Source: Tyto alba
Taxonomy: Eukaryota > Chordata > Aves > Strigiformes > Tytonidae
NCBI RefSeq assembly: GCF_018691265.1
Contig: NW_024881301.1
Span: 14,010,752-14,074,751 of the forward strand
Length of the DNA stretch: 64,000 nt
Reading direction: 5' to 3'
The position numbers and the translations under genes are program-made. Position 1 is the stretch's first letter. The number at the start of each line of letters is the position of its first letter. Below are positions 11,450 through 56,500 of this stretch, piece after piece. The notes beneath the pieces were generated by a model, which saw nothing but the letters and a program-made list of their open reading frames with translations, searched no databases and was not told the DNA's origin.

Positions 11450-14400
11450 TTATCCACAATATTCAAAACCGCTGGCAAAACAAAAGCTGAACAAGTTTAT
11501 CTGCTTATGCTAAAGCTGAAACGGAAGGTTTCTGTCCTACCCAGCTGACTTACTGCCTTGAGAAAGTGACTGTTGGGCATTCGCTCTTTGTGCATATGTT
11601 TCTGCTCATGTCCATTAAACAGCCCTTCTCCATTAGAGCCTCTACCAGGGAACACTCTGTCTACATGGAGTCTCTTATGTAGGTCAGTTTCTAGGCAACA
11701 AAACAAGCAAACAGAGGAGAAACCCTCTGGAAATCCAAACTTTAAATGTTTCAGGAACTCTGCTCTTCTCGCCTTCAGAAGCACTTTCTAAGCCACAGTG
11801 TTGCTCAATACTTAAAAAGGCACTTTACAAACACAGTGTAATTTCCAAAGATCCATTGTTCCTAACAAGGTGGTGTTTTGTTAGTTTGGGATTCAGGGAA
11901 TAAGAGTATTTTATGAAGTATATGAACTAGACAACTGTTAATCACATCAGCTGAAGCTGTGCCCAACTTTATTCTATACAGAAATGGAAGGAAACTAGTT
12001 TTAATTAAGTACAAAAGTTTTTTATATAAAGTGACTTCATGGGTTGAGACACAGTCGTTGGCACATACGTATTAACCAAACTGGCTTTGGCATAGATCTG
12101 TAGGCAGATGTTGGGGGGCATGGCCGATTATCTTCCAAAGGGTGGTGATGGAGTCAGCAAATTCACAGGGCCACGTGCTTTGCAATGGCTAGTGATGCCT
12201 AAAGGCTTTATGAATCGCAACAGAGCACTTTTAAATATGCATTTTATAAATGTTGCAATATGCTGTGGCTATGTATTTATCATGGCATGAGATTAAGCTA
12301 AACCACAATCTGCATTAAAGAGAAATTAACGTTTAGTGCAATACAAAGCAAAAGTAATTAAATTTAGAAGTTTAGTTGATGCTTTGTAAATGATAGGCTG
12401 TGAGCTTCAAGGCGGAGGAGAATGTGTTACAGGCTCAGAGCCTGCCATCGTACAGCTGTGGCACAGGCTTTTCAATTAAATCACTAGCATAGCTTCTTCG
12501 AATGATGTAGAACCAACCATTTTACAGCTTGTGCAACTGCATTTTGTTGTAATACAGAATTCATAACTAGGTCCCAGCCATAAATTTCAATACTACTGTG
12601 GAAAAAAAAAAAAAAAGTTAATACTTTAAAAAAGCCAGGAATCTTGGAGTTCCTAAATATTTGAGTTATTCACATGGTGAACTAGCCTGTTCTTTATTAT
12701 TTTTCATACACTAAAAATCCAGACTATAGACTCTGAGCCTGTGGAATCCAGACCTCATGTCTGCTGATCCTGCTTTGACTCTTAGCCATTCTTTCCCATG
12801 TGTTTACTTACAACTGTTTGATGTAAATTTTTGGAATGTGTGGAGGTGGGGGTAGTCAAACTAATGTCCTCTTTGGGAAAAGTAAGGAGACAGATCTTCC
12901 CTCTGGTCTCAGGGGAAAAAAACCCAGCCCACTGAAATGAACCCAGGAACCTGTAGCAGGAACGTCACCAGAGGCCCGGCTTACATGTAAGCAGAAAGAA
13001 AGCCATAGGAAGCACAAATTCTTCCTGTTCCTCTTCCTTCAATCAACTATTCATCTTCCTTTCCTAACGTAAAACTGAAAATTGTTTTAGCAACAGGTTT
13101 GGTGACCAATTCCTTCAGCTGCACTTTCTTTCAAGTAACTTCCTGCTTTTTCCTTGGAAACTTCCATTTTGAAATCTACCTTCTGAGTCCCACTTAACTT
13201 TGTTCTTTCCGCATTCCTCATCTGTATGTTTTTCATTTTCCCCCTAGTTTTTTCAACCTAGTCCCTTGCACCTTTTCTTTCTGTGCCTAGCCCACCTTCG
13301 CATTCTTTCCTTTTTACTGCTTTGCACTTGGCCACAGAGAAATACATAGCAGCAGGCTGCCGAGACAAGCCAGACCTAAGGCCTAGAAGTGCAGCTCAAG
13401 TACCGCCCAGACACAAACTGCTGCCAGCACTGGGATGAGGGGAAAATCCCAGCACCCTGCACCACTGGTGGGCAGGGAGTGGTGAGGCACACGGCGGGAA
13501 GGTGTGGTGTGAGGACCGGAGCAGGAACCTAACCTGATGGGCCAACAACTTCGCAAAGTCGCTCTGGTCAAAGCCAGCACGGAGTCTGGCAGACCCTCCG
13601 GTTACAGGCATGACAGTCCCTGCGCAGGCTACCTTATCCAAGCCACAGCAGGCTCTTGCTTTCTCTGCATCCTGAAATTACTTAATTTTTATTCTTGCAT
13701 TCCTATCTCCTCAAGAAAAGGTGTTCACCTCCTGGTAACAGGGTCAGCTTGGGAAAGAGGGTCTAGACCTGCCCCTTCTCCCAGCACTGGGAGGAGCGGG
13801 GACCTCAGTGGCTGCCTCGGAGCTGTACAAGCTCCTACTAGTTGAAGCAGCACTGCTCAACGTGCAACAAAAATTAATGTGGCCTCACTGGCAGCCACAG
13901 CACAGACTAAACTTGATTTTCTTGATTTATGTTAAACAATCTGAAGTCTAAAATCTGTGAGTAGGAGACTAACAGTCCTCTTTAAAGCAGGTTGGGTAAA
14001 CAGCTGCTTTTTTTTTTTTCCCCCATACCTTTGTTTTTATTCCAAAATCCCAACACAGTCATATTCTGCCGCTTTTGGCACAAAATATTAAGACTTACTG
14101 AGGTAAGACTACACAAAGCAATCCGATGCTCTAAAACAGGGGCAAAGGGACTTGCCTCTCATTTGCATTATGATACCTTTATTAATTGCATGCTGCAGCT
14201 AAACAAGAGTGAAATTTAAAAGTAAACAGCACAAACAGAGAGTAAGATAAAACATTTCCTGGAGAGGAGATGATTCTTTTACGGTTTGGTAGTGCCATTG
14301 TGAAGTTAGACTAGGGTTTGGAGTTTTTTAGGGGGTGGGGTAGAGGGAGTGGTTTTGGTTTGTGTTTTTTGTTTTTAAAGTAGCAAATGAGGAAATGAAG

Positions 14401-15420
14401 AATTCTGACTTTTACAACATAGAAGCACATTAAGCCCTCAGCACTGGCTACAAATTGTCCATTGTAAACAAGAAGTGTTCAGCTAAATGGGGAGGGAAAA
14501 TGTAGAACAGACAAGACGTTAATACAGAATACATGTAAGGTAGAGCACTGGAACATATCCACAGAAAACAGTCACTACTGCATGTGCAAGTTTTACAAAA
14601 CAAGTTTGCCAATGCAATAAATAATTCTAAACTTTGGCTCCAATAATAAAGGAACAGTAGTTTTAGTTTTGTTCAGGATGCTTTCCTGTTTAGCATTCAT
14701 TCTACAACAAAGAATTCAACAGGGATACACAGAAGTGTTGTTTAACAACTAAAAATGCCTAGTAAGTATATCCTGAATTGCTCTATTTGCTCTGTTTCCC
14801 TTGTTCCTCTTCAGTGTAAAGCCAGGCAACATCAGAGATGGCAACAGCTTCATCATGAAGAAAGAAAAAAAACCCCAAAGAGTAATTTCCATAAACAATT
14901 TACTTCAAATAACTCAAGCAAAGAGCTTGTGTCTGACCTTTCAAAGACAATTTTTGCCTTTGTCATCCTACTGCTTTCCAATATGTTGCAACATACAGAT
15001 CAGATCAATCACTAATTAATTCCCTTAACCTGCCCTCTCAGTCATTAGCCTTAAGGGGTGTGTTGTCCAGAACACAAGCTCAGTTGATTCTCCTCCCACA
15101 CTTTACCACCCCACCTGGCAACCATGCTTCCCTCTTTTCTTTTGTGGTAGGGAGATAGTTAATCTTCAACTAATAAATCTTTACCATGCAGCAGACAATC
15201 AGAAGCAATTAGTATATTAAGAAAACTGTATTCAGCTAAGCAGAGGAAAAAAAATAGCTTTAGATTAAGTAAACCAATATGAAACTCTTGACAATCTGAT
15301 TTGGCACCTTTGGTTTGGTATTTGTGAGCACAACCCTGCTAGCTTAATTTAACAAAAATCTTAAGAGAGATTTCTGTATTGGTCTGAATTCTGTAACAAG
15401 CAAACAACAAGAACAGTCTT
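11450..15420. other. TUBB6-AFG3L2 tail-to-tail intergenic region
   Basis: About 4 kb of AT-rich sequence between convergent genes. It holds short homopolymers and a few GC-richer patches (for example 13380-13830). No coding exon, RNA gene or clear transposon is recognised. Confidence 0.5.
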
Positions 15421-16180
15421 TGTTCAGAAAAAGTACTGATTTTATTGACTCAAACTGTATTTACACAACACATTCATATGTTCAATATCTTACAGAACTC
15501 TGTAAAAAACTGACAATAAAACTGCAGGAGCCAAACTGAGTTTCAGACTTCAAGACTCTGAACCATAAGTACATTTTAAGATATTTAAGTGGGTATCCAG
15601 TTTCACTGTCAACTTACATGGCATTTCTCTGTAGACAAACTCTTCTCTAAAATCAAAATGAAAGGTAGAGGGGAAAAGGGTCAGATGAAAGAGCTGATAA
15701 TTTTGCAAAGCTAGTAATTTGTAAGACTGGACTTTTGGCTAAGCATTCAACAATGCATTTTGTACAATTCTTTTTTTGGAAACGGGTCACATACAGGTAT
15801 CCTTTAGAGGAATAATCAAAAAAACTTTAATTTTTGAAAGCTTACATACATTTTTAAAAAGAAAGAGACCAGTGCCACAAAGTTTGTGCATGAATCCGAA
15901 CTGTTTCAAAGTTTGAGAGGCTCAGTTCTGGCATTCCACTGCAGCTCAAATCCAATGTATGTTTCTTCTGTTGGCAAATGAAAGATGATCATCTTTTACC
16001 AGTGAACTGATGACATCACACACGTACACTGGGAGCAGAATATCCTTATCACAAGAGATCACTCTTCCACCCATCCCTAATACAGTTTGGTTGAATAAAT
16101 ATTTTTTTGTTTTGAAGTACAAACTAGGTGAGTTTGTTTCTCTTCGAGAGTGCAAGTCAACATCACCACACACTTTGCAG
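15420..16180 (-). terminator. AFG3L2: AFG3L2 3' UTR and poly(A) signal
   Basis: The plus-strand TTTATT at 15441-15446 is an AATAAA on the minus strand, about 735 bases after the AFG3L2 stop codon. Cleavage would fall near 15420. The UTR has no other recognised element. Confidence 0.6.
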
Positions 16181-41384
<25,204 letters not shown>

Positions 41385-42097
41385 GGCCCCCGCCGCCGCC
41401 TCGGCCCACCCTGCCCGCCGCTCCGCCGCCGCGGCCCCACCCCCCACCTGCGACGTCTGACCTCATCGCGTTGCCGCCTGCGTTTCCTCTACGTTCGAAG
41501 GACCCCTCCGCGCCACGCCCCCTCCCGCAAGCCCCGCCCCGTGGCAACTCCGTCGTTCGACGAAGCCTGGTGGGAAACGAGGAAACCCATCGTCTCCTTT
41601 ATTTATTTATTTTTTTAATTGGTTCCTCTGACGTAATGCACTCTACACCGAGATGTTTCACTACAGAGTCACTCTGTGCAAAGGCGCATAGGGCAGCCCG
41701 GGCGCTGTGCACCGCCCGGGCGCGGCGACGCCGCGGGGCGGTGTATGAACCGCCGCTGGCGCGTGTGAAGCGCGACTCCCACGCGCGCCGTCCGGGAAGG
41801 CCCACGCGTCAACGGCAGCGCAGCCCCCCCCCACCACCTTCCCGGCGGCACCGAGCCGCCCCTCTGAGGCGCCGCGCCTGCGCGCTGCCGCTGCTCCACA
41901 CGAGCGGGCGGAGCGAGGCGATATGACGAACGCGAGTGACGCAGGAGCCGGCTGGGTACGTCCAGTGCCGGCACGCGGAGCTCCGCCCCCTTCCCCCACT
42001 TCTCCCCGGTGGGTGCTGTCGCTCGCCGGCCGGCCGGCGGGTGTCTGCCCGGCGCCGCCGCCCTCCCGCCTCCCCCGGGGAGAGACCGAGGGCGGCC
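41385..42097. promoter_or_regulatory. bidirectional CpG-island promoter, AFG3L2/PRELID3A
   Basis: Only 713 bp separate the divergent start codons, all inside a CpG island of about 1.5 kb (roughly 40980-42500). Visible candidate sites are a CRE/ATF-like TGACGTAA at 41628-41635 and an NRF1-like GCGCCTGCGCGCTG at 41874-41887. There is also a T-rich patch, TTTATTTATTT, near 41598. No TATA box is evident for either gene. Shared control of two mitochondrial genes is inference. Confidence 0.65.
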
Positions 42098-48171
<6,074 letters not shown>

Positions 48172-48610
48172 CAGTTCTCCAATCTACAGTTTGTACTAAC
48201 TAGTGGTAATGCCAGCATTATTCTTCTTGGTACAGCATTTCAGCTTTCTAGCAAATATGTGCATGGATTGTTGTCATGTGAATTTCATAAATTAACCTGC
48301 ATGTATGTTTTATATACATTGCATACAGGAATGGCAAACGTTCATTATACTGCAGTTGTAGAGACTGAGAGTAGGTCAGATCTAGACTGGATCAATTAAC
48401 CTGTGCTTATGCCACTGGATGACCAACTTGCTGCAGCCGTGTCTTGGGCCACACGGTGTTGCTTTGGTTTGAAAGTGGAAGGATGACTGCAGGTAACTGG
48501 GCATGTGAATGAGTCCCTCCAGCAAGTGTTTGATCTGGTCCTAGTTTCTGTGATTTCAGTATGTAAAACTGGTACCTGAAGAAATTAATAAATTGGTTAG
48601 TGACTGGAAT
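48172..48610 (+). terminator. PRELID3A: candidate 3' UTR and poly(A) signal for the short PRELID3A form
   Basis: AATAAA at 48587-48592 lies about 415 bases after the TAG of the first terminal exon. Its use is not demonstrated. Confidence 0.4.
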
Positions 48611-51600
48611 TGGCATTATAAAAATGAAACAACTGAATTGTATTCTTAGGATATAAAATTGATTTCTTGAAACAGATTGCCTAACGGGTGATCTTTTGCA
48701 TGGTGAAATTGTATTTGCTTTTCTTATGCCTGAAGAATATTGTTGCCCTTCTGTGAACTTCTGTGGAAATCTGTACAAAGCTTGAAGCTGTCAGAATGCC
48801 AGACTGTTCACGTTTTTCATTGGTCTTGTAGTTATATTCCATTTCGGTAGTGACGTGTCCCTTAAGCAATGTGACTATGAAAAAATTTGACTTCAAGGTT
48901 GAGAGAACTGAGTGTACTTGCCTCTGATACCTCTGTGCAGACTGTTTACCTTCCTGTAGTCAGTGTAGCCTGTCTCTGTCATTCCTGTGTTGGCTTATGC
49001 TTCAACTAATAAGATTCCTTAAAAAAAAGAAAAAAATCTGTTATGCTGCTTCTCCTACTTAAGAATATAGGTTTTTTTATACTGCTTACTTTGAGATCAG
49101 TGTATGCCATGAGTGTTTGCTTTTAGTTCTCATTCCACTAAGCTTTTATGGCTGTTTTTCGGGAAAACATCAACTACAAAGGCTCAGCATTTATCAGTCA
49201 CTTAAGCTCTACCAACAAATCTTCATATGCAGTGTTTGGTCTGCCAAACACATCATACTGCTAACATATGCAATAAAGGCTAATAGAATGAATATGCATG
49301 CTTGGTGATGAATGTGCTTGCTTAATGACTTACTACAGAATTTGTTGTAACATATGAAACTTTATAGATCAATCCTCTGTCAGAATTTTTTTTGGGGGTA
49401 ACTGGGTAGTTCTACAGTACTCAGAGGCTTTCTATCTCGTTAAGATTTTTGACTTAATTTCCTGTGCAGAATATTCCTGAAATCTTCCTTGCCAATATTA
49501 CTAGTTTATTCTTAGCTGCAAAATACAGCATATAGTGTATGCAGGTGTAAGGAAACGTGCAGACCTATGTAGTCTCAAAAGATGAAGGAAATACTTTGGT
49601 GTTCCAGTTGAATGTTGTAGCTTTTTTCAATTTTAGTTCATCTTGTCAACAAATATATCAACTAAAACACTATGACCTGGTTGTTTCATAGTCAGGGCCC
49701 GTAAAGAATCTCGGTATTTTTCTACTGAGCGTTTTCAACATCAAAGGTCTTTGACTTTCTGACAAGTCTTCTTTGTGTGATTAGACAAATAAAACATCTA
49801 AGCTGTTGCTGTCTTACTCAGTTCTCTGTGTCACCTAAGAGAGGACATTCTAATCTGACTTTTAAATATCCAAATGCGTGCTTACTGAAAGATGATTCCC
49901 CCTCTCTCCCCCCACTTTGTTCCTTACCCAGCATTCCACTAGGCTAATTCACGACTAGTTACAATTTGTTGCTACTGCTGTCTGGGTGCTTTTATCCAGG
50001 CTTTGCTGGTGTTTCCAGGTATTGCACAGGATGTAGAGGTGGTGGAAGTTATCACCAGCTGAAGGGGGGTCCATTTGGTACTCAAATGGAAAGAACTCAG
50101 AAGTTAAATCATATTCTATGGGCTTTTTTCAGCAATCCGTACTTAAACTGGACAATTTGAATCATGTTTCCTTGATTATTGTTGGTGTTTTTTAAAGGCA
50201 TGTCTTGAACTAAGTTAACTTAAAGATTCTTGAGGTAATTCTGGATAGAGCTGAATCCCCCTTTCTGAGCTCTGGCCAAGAGTTGACCACTTTGTTGTGA
50301 TACGTGGATAATTTTTCCCAGGTTAAGTACTGACTGTCAGTGCAGACATAGCAATTAGTGTTTATTCTGTGAGTCCCTGTAATATGAAAAATCTGAAGAG
50401 AAACAGAGCCAGCCTTTCACTGAATTTAGTGAGGGTCTTGAGATTAATATGCTGTTATTCATACTAAAACTTTATTTCTTTTAGTAGGTTACACTTTGCA
50501 GCCTGGAACCAAGCTTTTAATATTACTCCAGAGTAATGTTTCTAGCCTCCAAAAAAGTTCTTCAAGAGTATGTGTGGGTTTTGTTTCAATCTTTTTTTTT
50601 TTTTTTTAAGTTTTCAAAGCTCTTTATGCAGATTCTTGTTCATGCTTAGTAGTTTTAAAAGTTAACAGCAAGTTCTAGACACTTGAAGAAGTTTTTGTTC
50701 ACTTTATCACCTATAATGCATGCAACAAAAATGGTACGACAGAGTTCAGAACAACCCTTTGTGTGTGTAGGGCTGTCGTCCCCCTTTCCTTCAGTCTCTG
50801 CAGAGGCTTTGAACACTGACACTGGCTCTCCTGAGGTTTGGGCTCACATCCTTTATCTCCAGCACGCCTCAAGACTTGGCCTGAGCCCTGTGGATCCCAG
50901 TTACTGCTCTCTGCTGTTTGTACTTCTTATTCTTAATAGCATAATGAGGTGAATGCCTCTTGGCTTCTGTTTCAGTGAAAAAAGGCCAGGTGTTTGCCTG
51001 GTCTGATCCCATCCACTTGTTTTGGCAAAAGCTGTTGTTCTGACATTGTGAAGCTCTGAAATCTTGCACTTTTGTTTACTTAAAGTGCTCCTGTTTATTT
51101 TCTTGGTTTCGTTGTGCTGCTGGCTGCGTGCTCATCTTGTGGTCATTGGAGTGCAGCTGCTACAGGGTCTCCTTAAGGTAAAAAGTTTTTGACGTGCTTA
51201 TTTTGCTGGATTCCCCAGCCCTTGCTAAAGCATCGGCCGTCAATCCCTAGCTTTGAGGCACTCCCGTTCCGAGAACTGAACAGAGAAAGATCATACCTTG
51301 ATATAAAATATGTGACTGTAGTCTCTCAGTTAGTCTGTTTTGTATGCTGAATAGTGCTGTGCATGAGTATAGAATTCAGGGCAAGTCCATCTCTGAACTC
51401 TTGCTAGATATCAAATCAATTAGTTGCTACTTCAAAGAGCACTTGGAAGGCTATCTCTCTTTGTCCTGGATCTTCTCAAAAACTGTCCATATAACTTGGT
51501 TAATGAATCTGAGAACAGTATTTAGACTTTGGCATAAATTTGATGATATTCTTTGGGTGGTGGGAGCAGCAAACTGTAAAAATAGCAATACTCTTACATA

Positions 51601-51881
51601 AGGGAACTTATGTGCTGAATTAGGCTTTTTGCCTAGGTGTGCTACTGGGAGCTCACACCAATATTGCATTTACTTCTTGCTTAAGGGTTAAGCAAATGCC
51701 TTTGCAGTGAAGCTTCCATAAGAAGATGCTAAGAAATTATCAATATAATCTCATATCAAACTATGCAGGGCATGAAAATAATTTTAAAGCAAGTCTCATG
51801 TCTGACAGAGGAAAAACTATAGAAACATGAGCAGTGGTGGAGTATCTGTTCTGATCCTAAATTCCAGTATTTTCCTGGCAG

Positions 51882-51995
51882 GGTCGGGATGCCCTGGAGT
51901 GGGTGATCAGCAAACTAAACACAGAACTGGAGGAGCTGAAGTCAACACGTGAGGGCATGAAACCAGCCATGGCAGCAGCATCAACAGAAAAATAA
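51882..51995 (+). CDS. PRELID3A: alternative last exon of PRELID3A, PRELID3B-like C terminus
   Basis: An acceptor (TTTTCCTGGCAG) opens an exon in the same phase as exon 6 of the short form. It reads 37 codons then TAA. Joined to exon 5 (ending 46303) it would give 192 aa. The sequence starts GRDALEWVISKLNTELEELK. It is related to the short exon, which starts GWDAIEWII, and resembles the C terminus of PRELID3B, known at 194 aa. Codons are regular and no stop interrupts, so it looks under selection. A long AT-rich stretch with poly(A) signals follows. Whether both ends are used, or in which tissues, needs RNA evidence. Confidence 0.75.
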   Translation, partial: GRDALEWVISKLNTELEELKSTREGMKPAMAAASTEK

Positions 51996-53502
51996 ACCCA
52001 AAACTACCAAGTAACTGACACAAAAGTTTTTATCCTGCAGACGACTTTGTAGATCTCCCTTCCAAGGCTGACCTGCAGAAGTTTTATATATTTATAAGAA
52101 TATTGGATCATCTGAAAAGTAACCTCGTTCCATCATCTCCACAGCAGCTCCTGTTGCCTACTGAAGATTAAATTGACCTCCTGCAGATGCTCTTTTCATT
52201 TAAACGATTTATTTTTAACACTGGAAACAAAACATTTAGCACATTTAAAAATGCCTAAATGTGCCTTTTATAACAAAGAGAGTATGTCATTTTTACACCA
52301 TCTCAGTTTTTCGTACTCAAACTTGAAAAGAATGCACATATGATAGTAAGGGTTTTCCATGTGAACATTTGTTCTGTGAAGGGCTGGTAGGTACCGGAAC
52401 ACTGGATTTTGTCTGTTTTGTAATCTGAGAGTGTTTTATGACCATTTAAAGGGAACTACAGGAGTCAGAACATGATACTGTAGCATTAGATACCTATCTA
52501 GAGGATCATACTGAAAAGCTAAAACTTGTGTGGTACTAACTTTTCTTATGTTGTTTAAATGTGCTGCCTGAACATGACACACAGATACTTTACCTCTTAG
52601 GTGTCTGTATCCAAACAAAGGTAAAGTTTCGATTGATGTTAGTAGCCTAAAACAGGGTTTTTTTTTGTTGTGGGGAGAAGGGTATAATTTATTTTCATAT
52701 TTATTAAATTGCCCTAGTTTCTCCCCTTCCTATGAAGAGAGGAGTAGTAATTCTTGGAAAGTGCTGGAAAACACTTCTCTTATTTACGTCTAAGAAGGGT
52801 ACTTGTAGGCTACTTGAATGAAGAGACTGTGCTGTTCCACTCATCCTTGGTCTTCACATCGTGTCCTAACTGATGCAATAACCAGAAGAGTTGAAATGAG
52901 AAATAAGCAGGACATTTGAAACCCAAATGGTAAGGTTTCATGAACATGTACTTTTCATGCCTTGAATGGAGAAAATGAGTACAAGAAAAACAAATGGACT
53001 CTCATTTTTGAATCTTTCTACTGACTACCGGTGTAACTGAATTTTTTCAACACTTTTCCACATTGGTACAAAATGGGTTTAAGGATCATTTTAAATGCTG
53101 CTTGTTATCAGTAACTGCAGAAATTGCTTCCTATAAAACATGCATAAATATATATCAGTAACAGTCATAGCCTTGTCTGATGTTCACAAAAGTTTCGTAT
53201 TTGGTCCAGGTGTAGTGTATGTTTTATACACAGATCTCTGTTAGGGCATTTTAACTTATTTTTTTGGTGTGTACACAAAGTGAAATAAATGTTGCAAGGA
53301 TGTGTTTAGGAAGCTGTTAAAGAGCATGAATAACTTCTAAAGAACTAGAAGAGTAAAATGCTGGTCACTGTTTTGATCGGGTAATTTAAAGTCTCCGTAG
53401 CTTAAGGGAAATTTCAGCATTCATATTCTAGTTAGTTTGAAAGTGAACGTTAATTTGGGTGTAACTATAGTCTCACTGAATTATATGATCCTAATGAATA
53501 AA
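51996..53502 (+). terminator. PRELID3A: PRELID3A 3' UTR (long form) with poly(A) signals
   Basis: An AT-rich stretch without a gene on either strand follows the TAA. AATAAA hexamers at 53284-53289 and 53497-53502 mark likely transcript ends, giving a 3' UTR of about 1.3-1.5 kb. Confidence 0.6.
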
Positions 53503-56500
53503 CTTAATTTGAAAAATATGTATATATTAGTTGAAAGGAATGAAATGATTAGCTAATATTTACATTGTTCTTTTTACGTGGACCTAAAGCCTTTCTTATT
53601 TTGGAACAGAAACTTAGAGCTTAAAGTCTGATAGCAGCTCCTTTCTGGAAGATTCGCTGGAGAGCTTTGGTGCAGGTCAGTTGTGCTTCTCAGAGGAGTG
53701 ATGCCACTTCCTGGATAATGAATGCAGAAGATGTTCTTGCTCCTGGTGGCATCCTGCTACGAAGGGGAGTGCAGCTACGGCAGAGCTCTGCAAATGAAGG
53801 GAAAAGATGAGTAAGTGTGTGTGCATGTGGAAACCTGTACTACAGCATTTCCACACATGCCTACTGGAGATGATGAAAACATAAGTGTCAAGGGGGTGGA
53901 AAAGTCTTTGGAGAGGTTTATTCATTGCTTCAGTTTGGAAGAATTGTCTAAAGCTGCTGCTTGCATCAGATTTGAAATAATTGTGTAGTGTTGTTTTAAA
54001 GCTGACCACCTTCCAGCTCTAGATGATGTCCCAGGAAAGTCACCACAGGCTCCTGTACTCTGTCCAGGGCTGAACTCCTCTGCCACACCGTAGGGGCAGT
54101 GCCAGTTATGCATCAGTTTTCTGGATTACTTTCTTTGCACTTTGTTTCCTTCTTCCAGACGCCAATCCTTATCTGCTCGTGTTGCAGCCTCTCCTTTCTG
54201 TTTCATTCCCTGCTGGTTTGGGGCTGCTTCCTCTCCACGTTTCATGCTGCTTGCGAACTACACGGCTAGGTGCTTGCTTTTCCAGTCTGTCTGCTGCTCC
54301 ACTTGCCATGAATCAGCACCTCGCCTGCCTGTGTCAGTCCTCTCCTGCTTTTCTCTAGGCTAAATGGGAGTGGGGAAACTGGGTAGGAAAAAGACTGATT
54401 TCTCCGAGAGGCCAGTTCTGTCACCCAGCTGCCTCTCCACTGCCGGACAGTGCTGCTGCTTCTCGCCTTGTCTTTGGGGAAGGTGACACTCCCGCACCGC
54501 TGGGCTTATTGATCTTCCCATGGTTGCTCATTTGGCCAGTGTGTACAAAGGACCTTGCAGGCAGTGGTCACAGTGGGACCGAGTAGGCTCCAGTGTTTAG
54601 CAGATGAAGTGGTCCTTAATTTCCTGTAGCTTACCTGGACACTTCCACTCTTTTGCTTGCTGCCCATCTAGTTTGCATACGGGGCTCCCACCCTTCTCCC
54701 TTCAGCATGTCACTCTTCTCCATGGGATCTGTAGCTGTGTGTTCAGCACTGCTGTGCGTAACAGTGTTTTTGAAGCACTCCATTTCCCACTCCAGTTCTG
54801 TCACTGTTACAGTCTGAGTTAACCCTTGGGGCAAAAAAAACCCCTACCTTCAGAATTACTTATCTTGGCCCTTCCCTAGGGAAACTCCCCCATCTTTAAT
54901 TACCAGAAATGGCTAAAAAATATTTTTGAAGTCAGTTTTACATCACGTGCATTGACTGAGGTGTCTGTCAGGCAAAAAGCCACATGTGAGGGCTAGGCTG
55001 CTTGCAGGAGCAGGGGGGTATAGCTTTTTTGATTGGTGCAGAAACAGCCACATACACAGGAGTCAAAAAACCCCTTACAAAGCAGAAACGGTGTTAAGTC
55101 AACACTCATTAACTTGGAAGGATCTTGAATTGCTGGGGACCAAGCAGAAAAAAGCTCAGCACTTGTAACCATGCTGATTAGTGGGTAGCAAGTGCCAGTT
55201 TGGATAGGAATTCTGCATTTTGAGAGTTGGAAATAGAATTAAAGTGGAATTTTGTGTGTTGGAGAGGAAGATTGTTCGCTGCTGCTGTTCAAGCCACTGA
55301 GGCTGGCAGGTTGGTGTTCCTCAGCTGGCAGGTCGCAGTTCCAGGGAAAGGGAGTTGGAGGGGGGGTGTGGGGTGTGTAGGGAGGTGCTTTGGTTTTAGG
55401 AATTCAGTGCCAGTGTATCAGGTCTCCAGACTGAAGTGTGGCTGCTCACCCTGTCCAGTAACTCCAGCTGCATGGCACACGCCTGCTGCGGGAGGATGAA
55501 GCTGGGGATATCTGGTTCCTGACTGCAGGGGAAACGGGGAGGGAAGATGTCAGTGGTGGTTCCCAGAACATGGCAAACTGGGCACGTTAGCTCTTGGCCC
55601 TGAAGGATTTTAAGATGTCGAAGATACCAAACTTGAGGTAAACTTTGGTTTCTGGTTGATGTTTATTTTTCATGCTAGTGCAGACTGGCTCACGTTAGCA
55701 ACCAGAGGCATTACCTTAAAACAGTGTGATCAAATGGTCTTGTGTGTAATTGGTTTTGTGTAGACTATCCTTTTTTTTTTTTTTCCTTTTTTTTCTTTTG
55801 CTGATTTGCCCTTGGGCCAGTGTGAGTCCTCCATGCTCCCCCATACCTCTTATTACTTCTTCCCTATCCAGGCAGCAGGCACGATGGGGGAAGGGTCACA
55901 TCTGTCGGGCAAAACAGGCAACCCTAGTGTAAGTTACAGTATTCTTGAAAGACTTGCTTAACGCAAGTAAAAGCACTGAACTGCAGCACTTGGCATGTAT
56001 CAGGAATTGATGTGGCACATATCAAGCATTGGTGTATCTGACGGTGTAAGCAGGATGACCAGTGACATTCCTTGATGTGACACTTTTCATTTAAATCTTC
56101 AGGTGGAGCAGCGGGTAACACCACCTTTGCTCTTCTTGCATCTTCCTAGATTGTAAGCTGTGAAGGGCAGGGCTCTGTAAAGTGTCTGCGTACACTGTGG
56201 TGCTATCTTTAAATAAATGACATCCTCATTTAAAAAAAAAAACCACTTCTGGGTGTAACTGCTGTAAGATAAAATGGGCTGTTGGTTTTCAGAGAAGGCT
56301 GCAGAAACATTATGTGCATTAGTCTGCGCTGGGTAAGCAGCAGGAGCCAGCCCCGGGCTCTCTGGCGCACACGGGGCACCACACATCGTACTGGTCAGAA
56401 GCCCTGGGGGGTCCTCTGCCTGAACTGGTAACTCCAGCGGGGTCTGGCATTTTGCAGTAAAGCCTTGCCTTGTAAATAAGACCTTATTTATCTAATAAAC

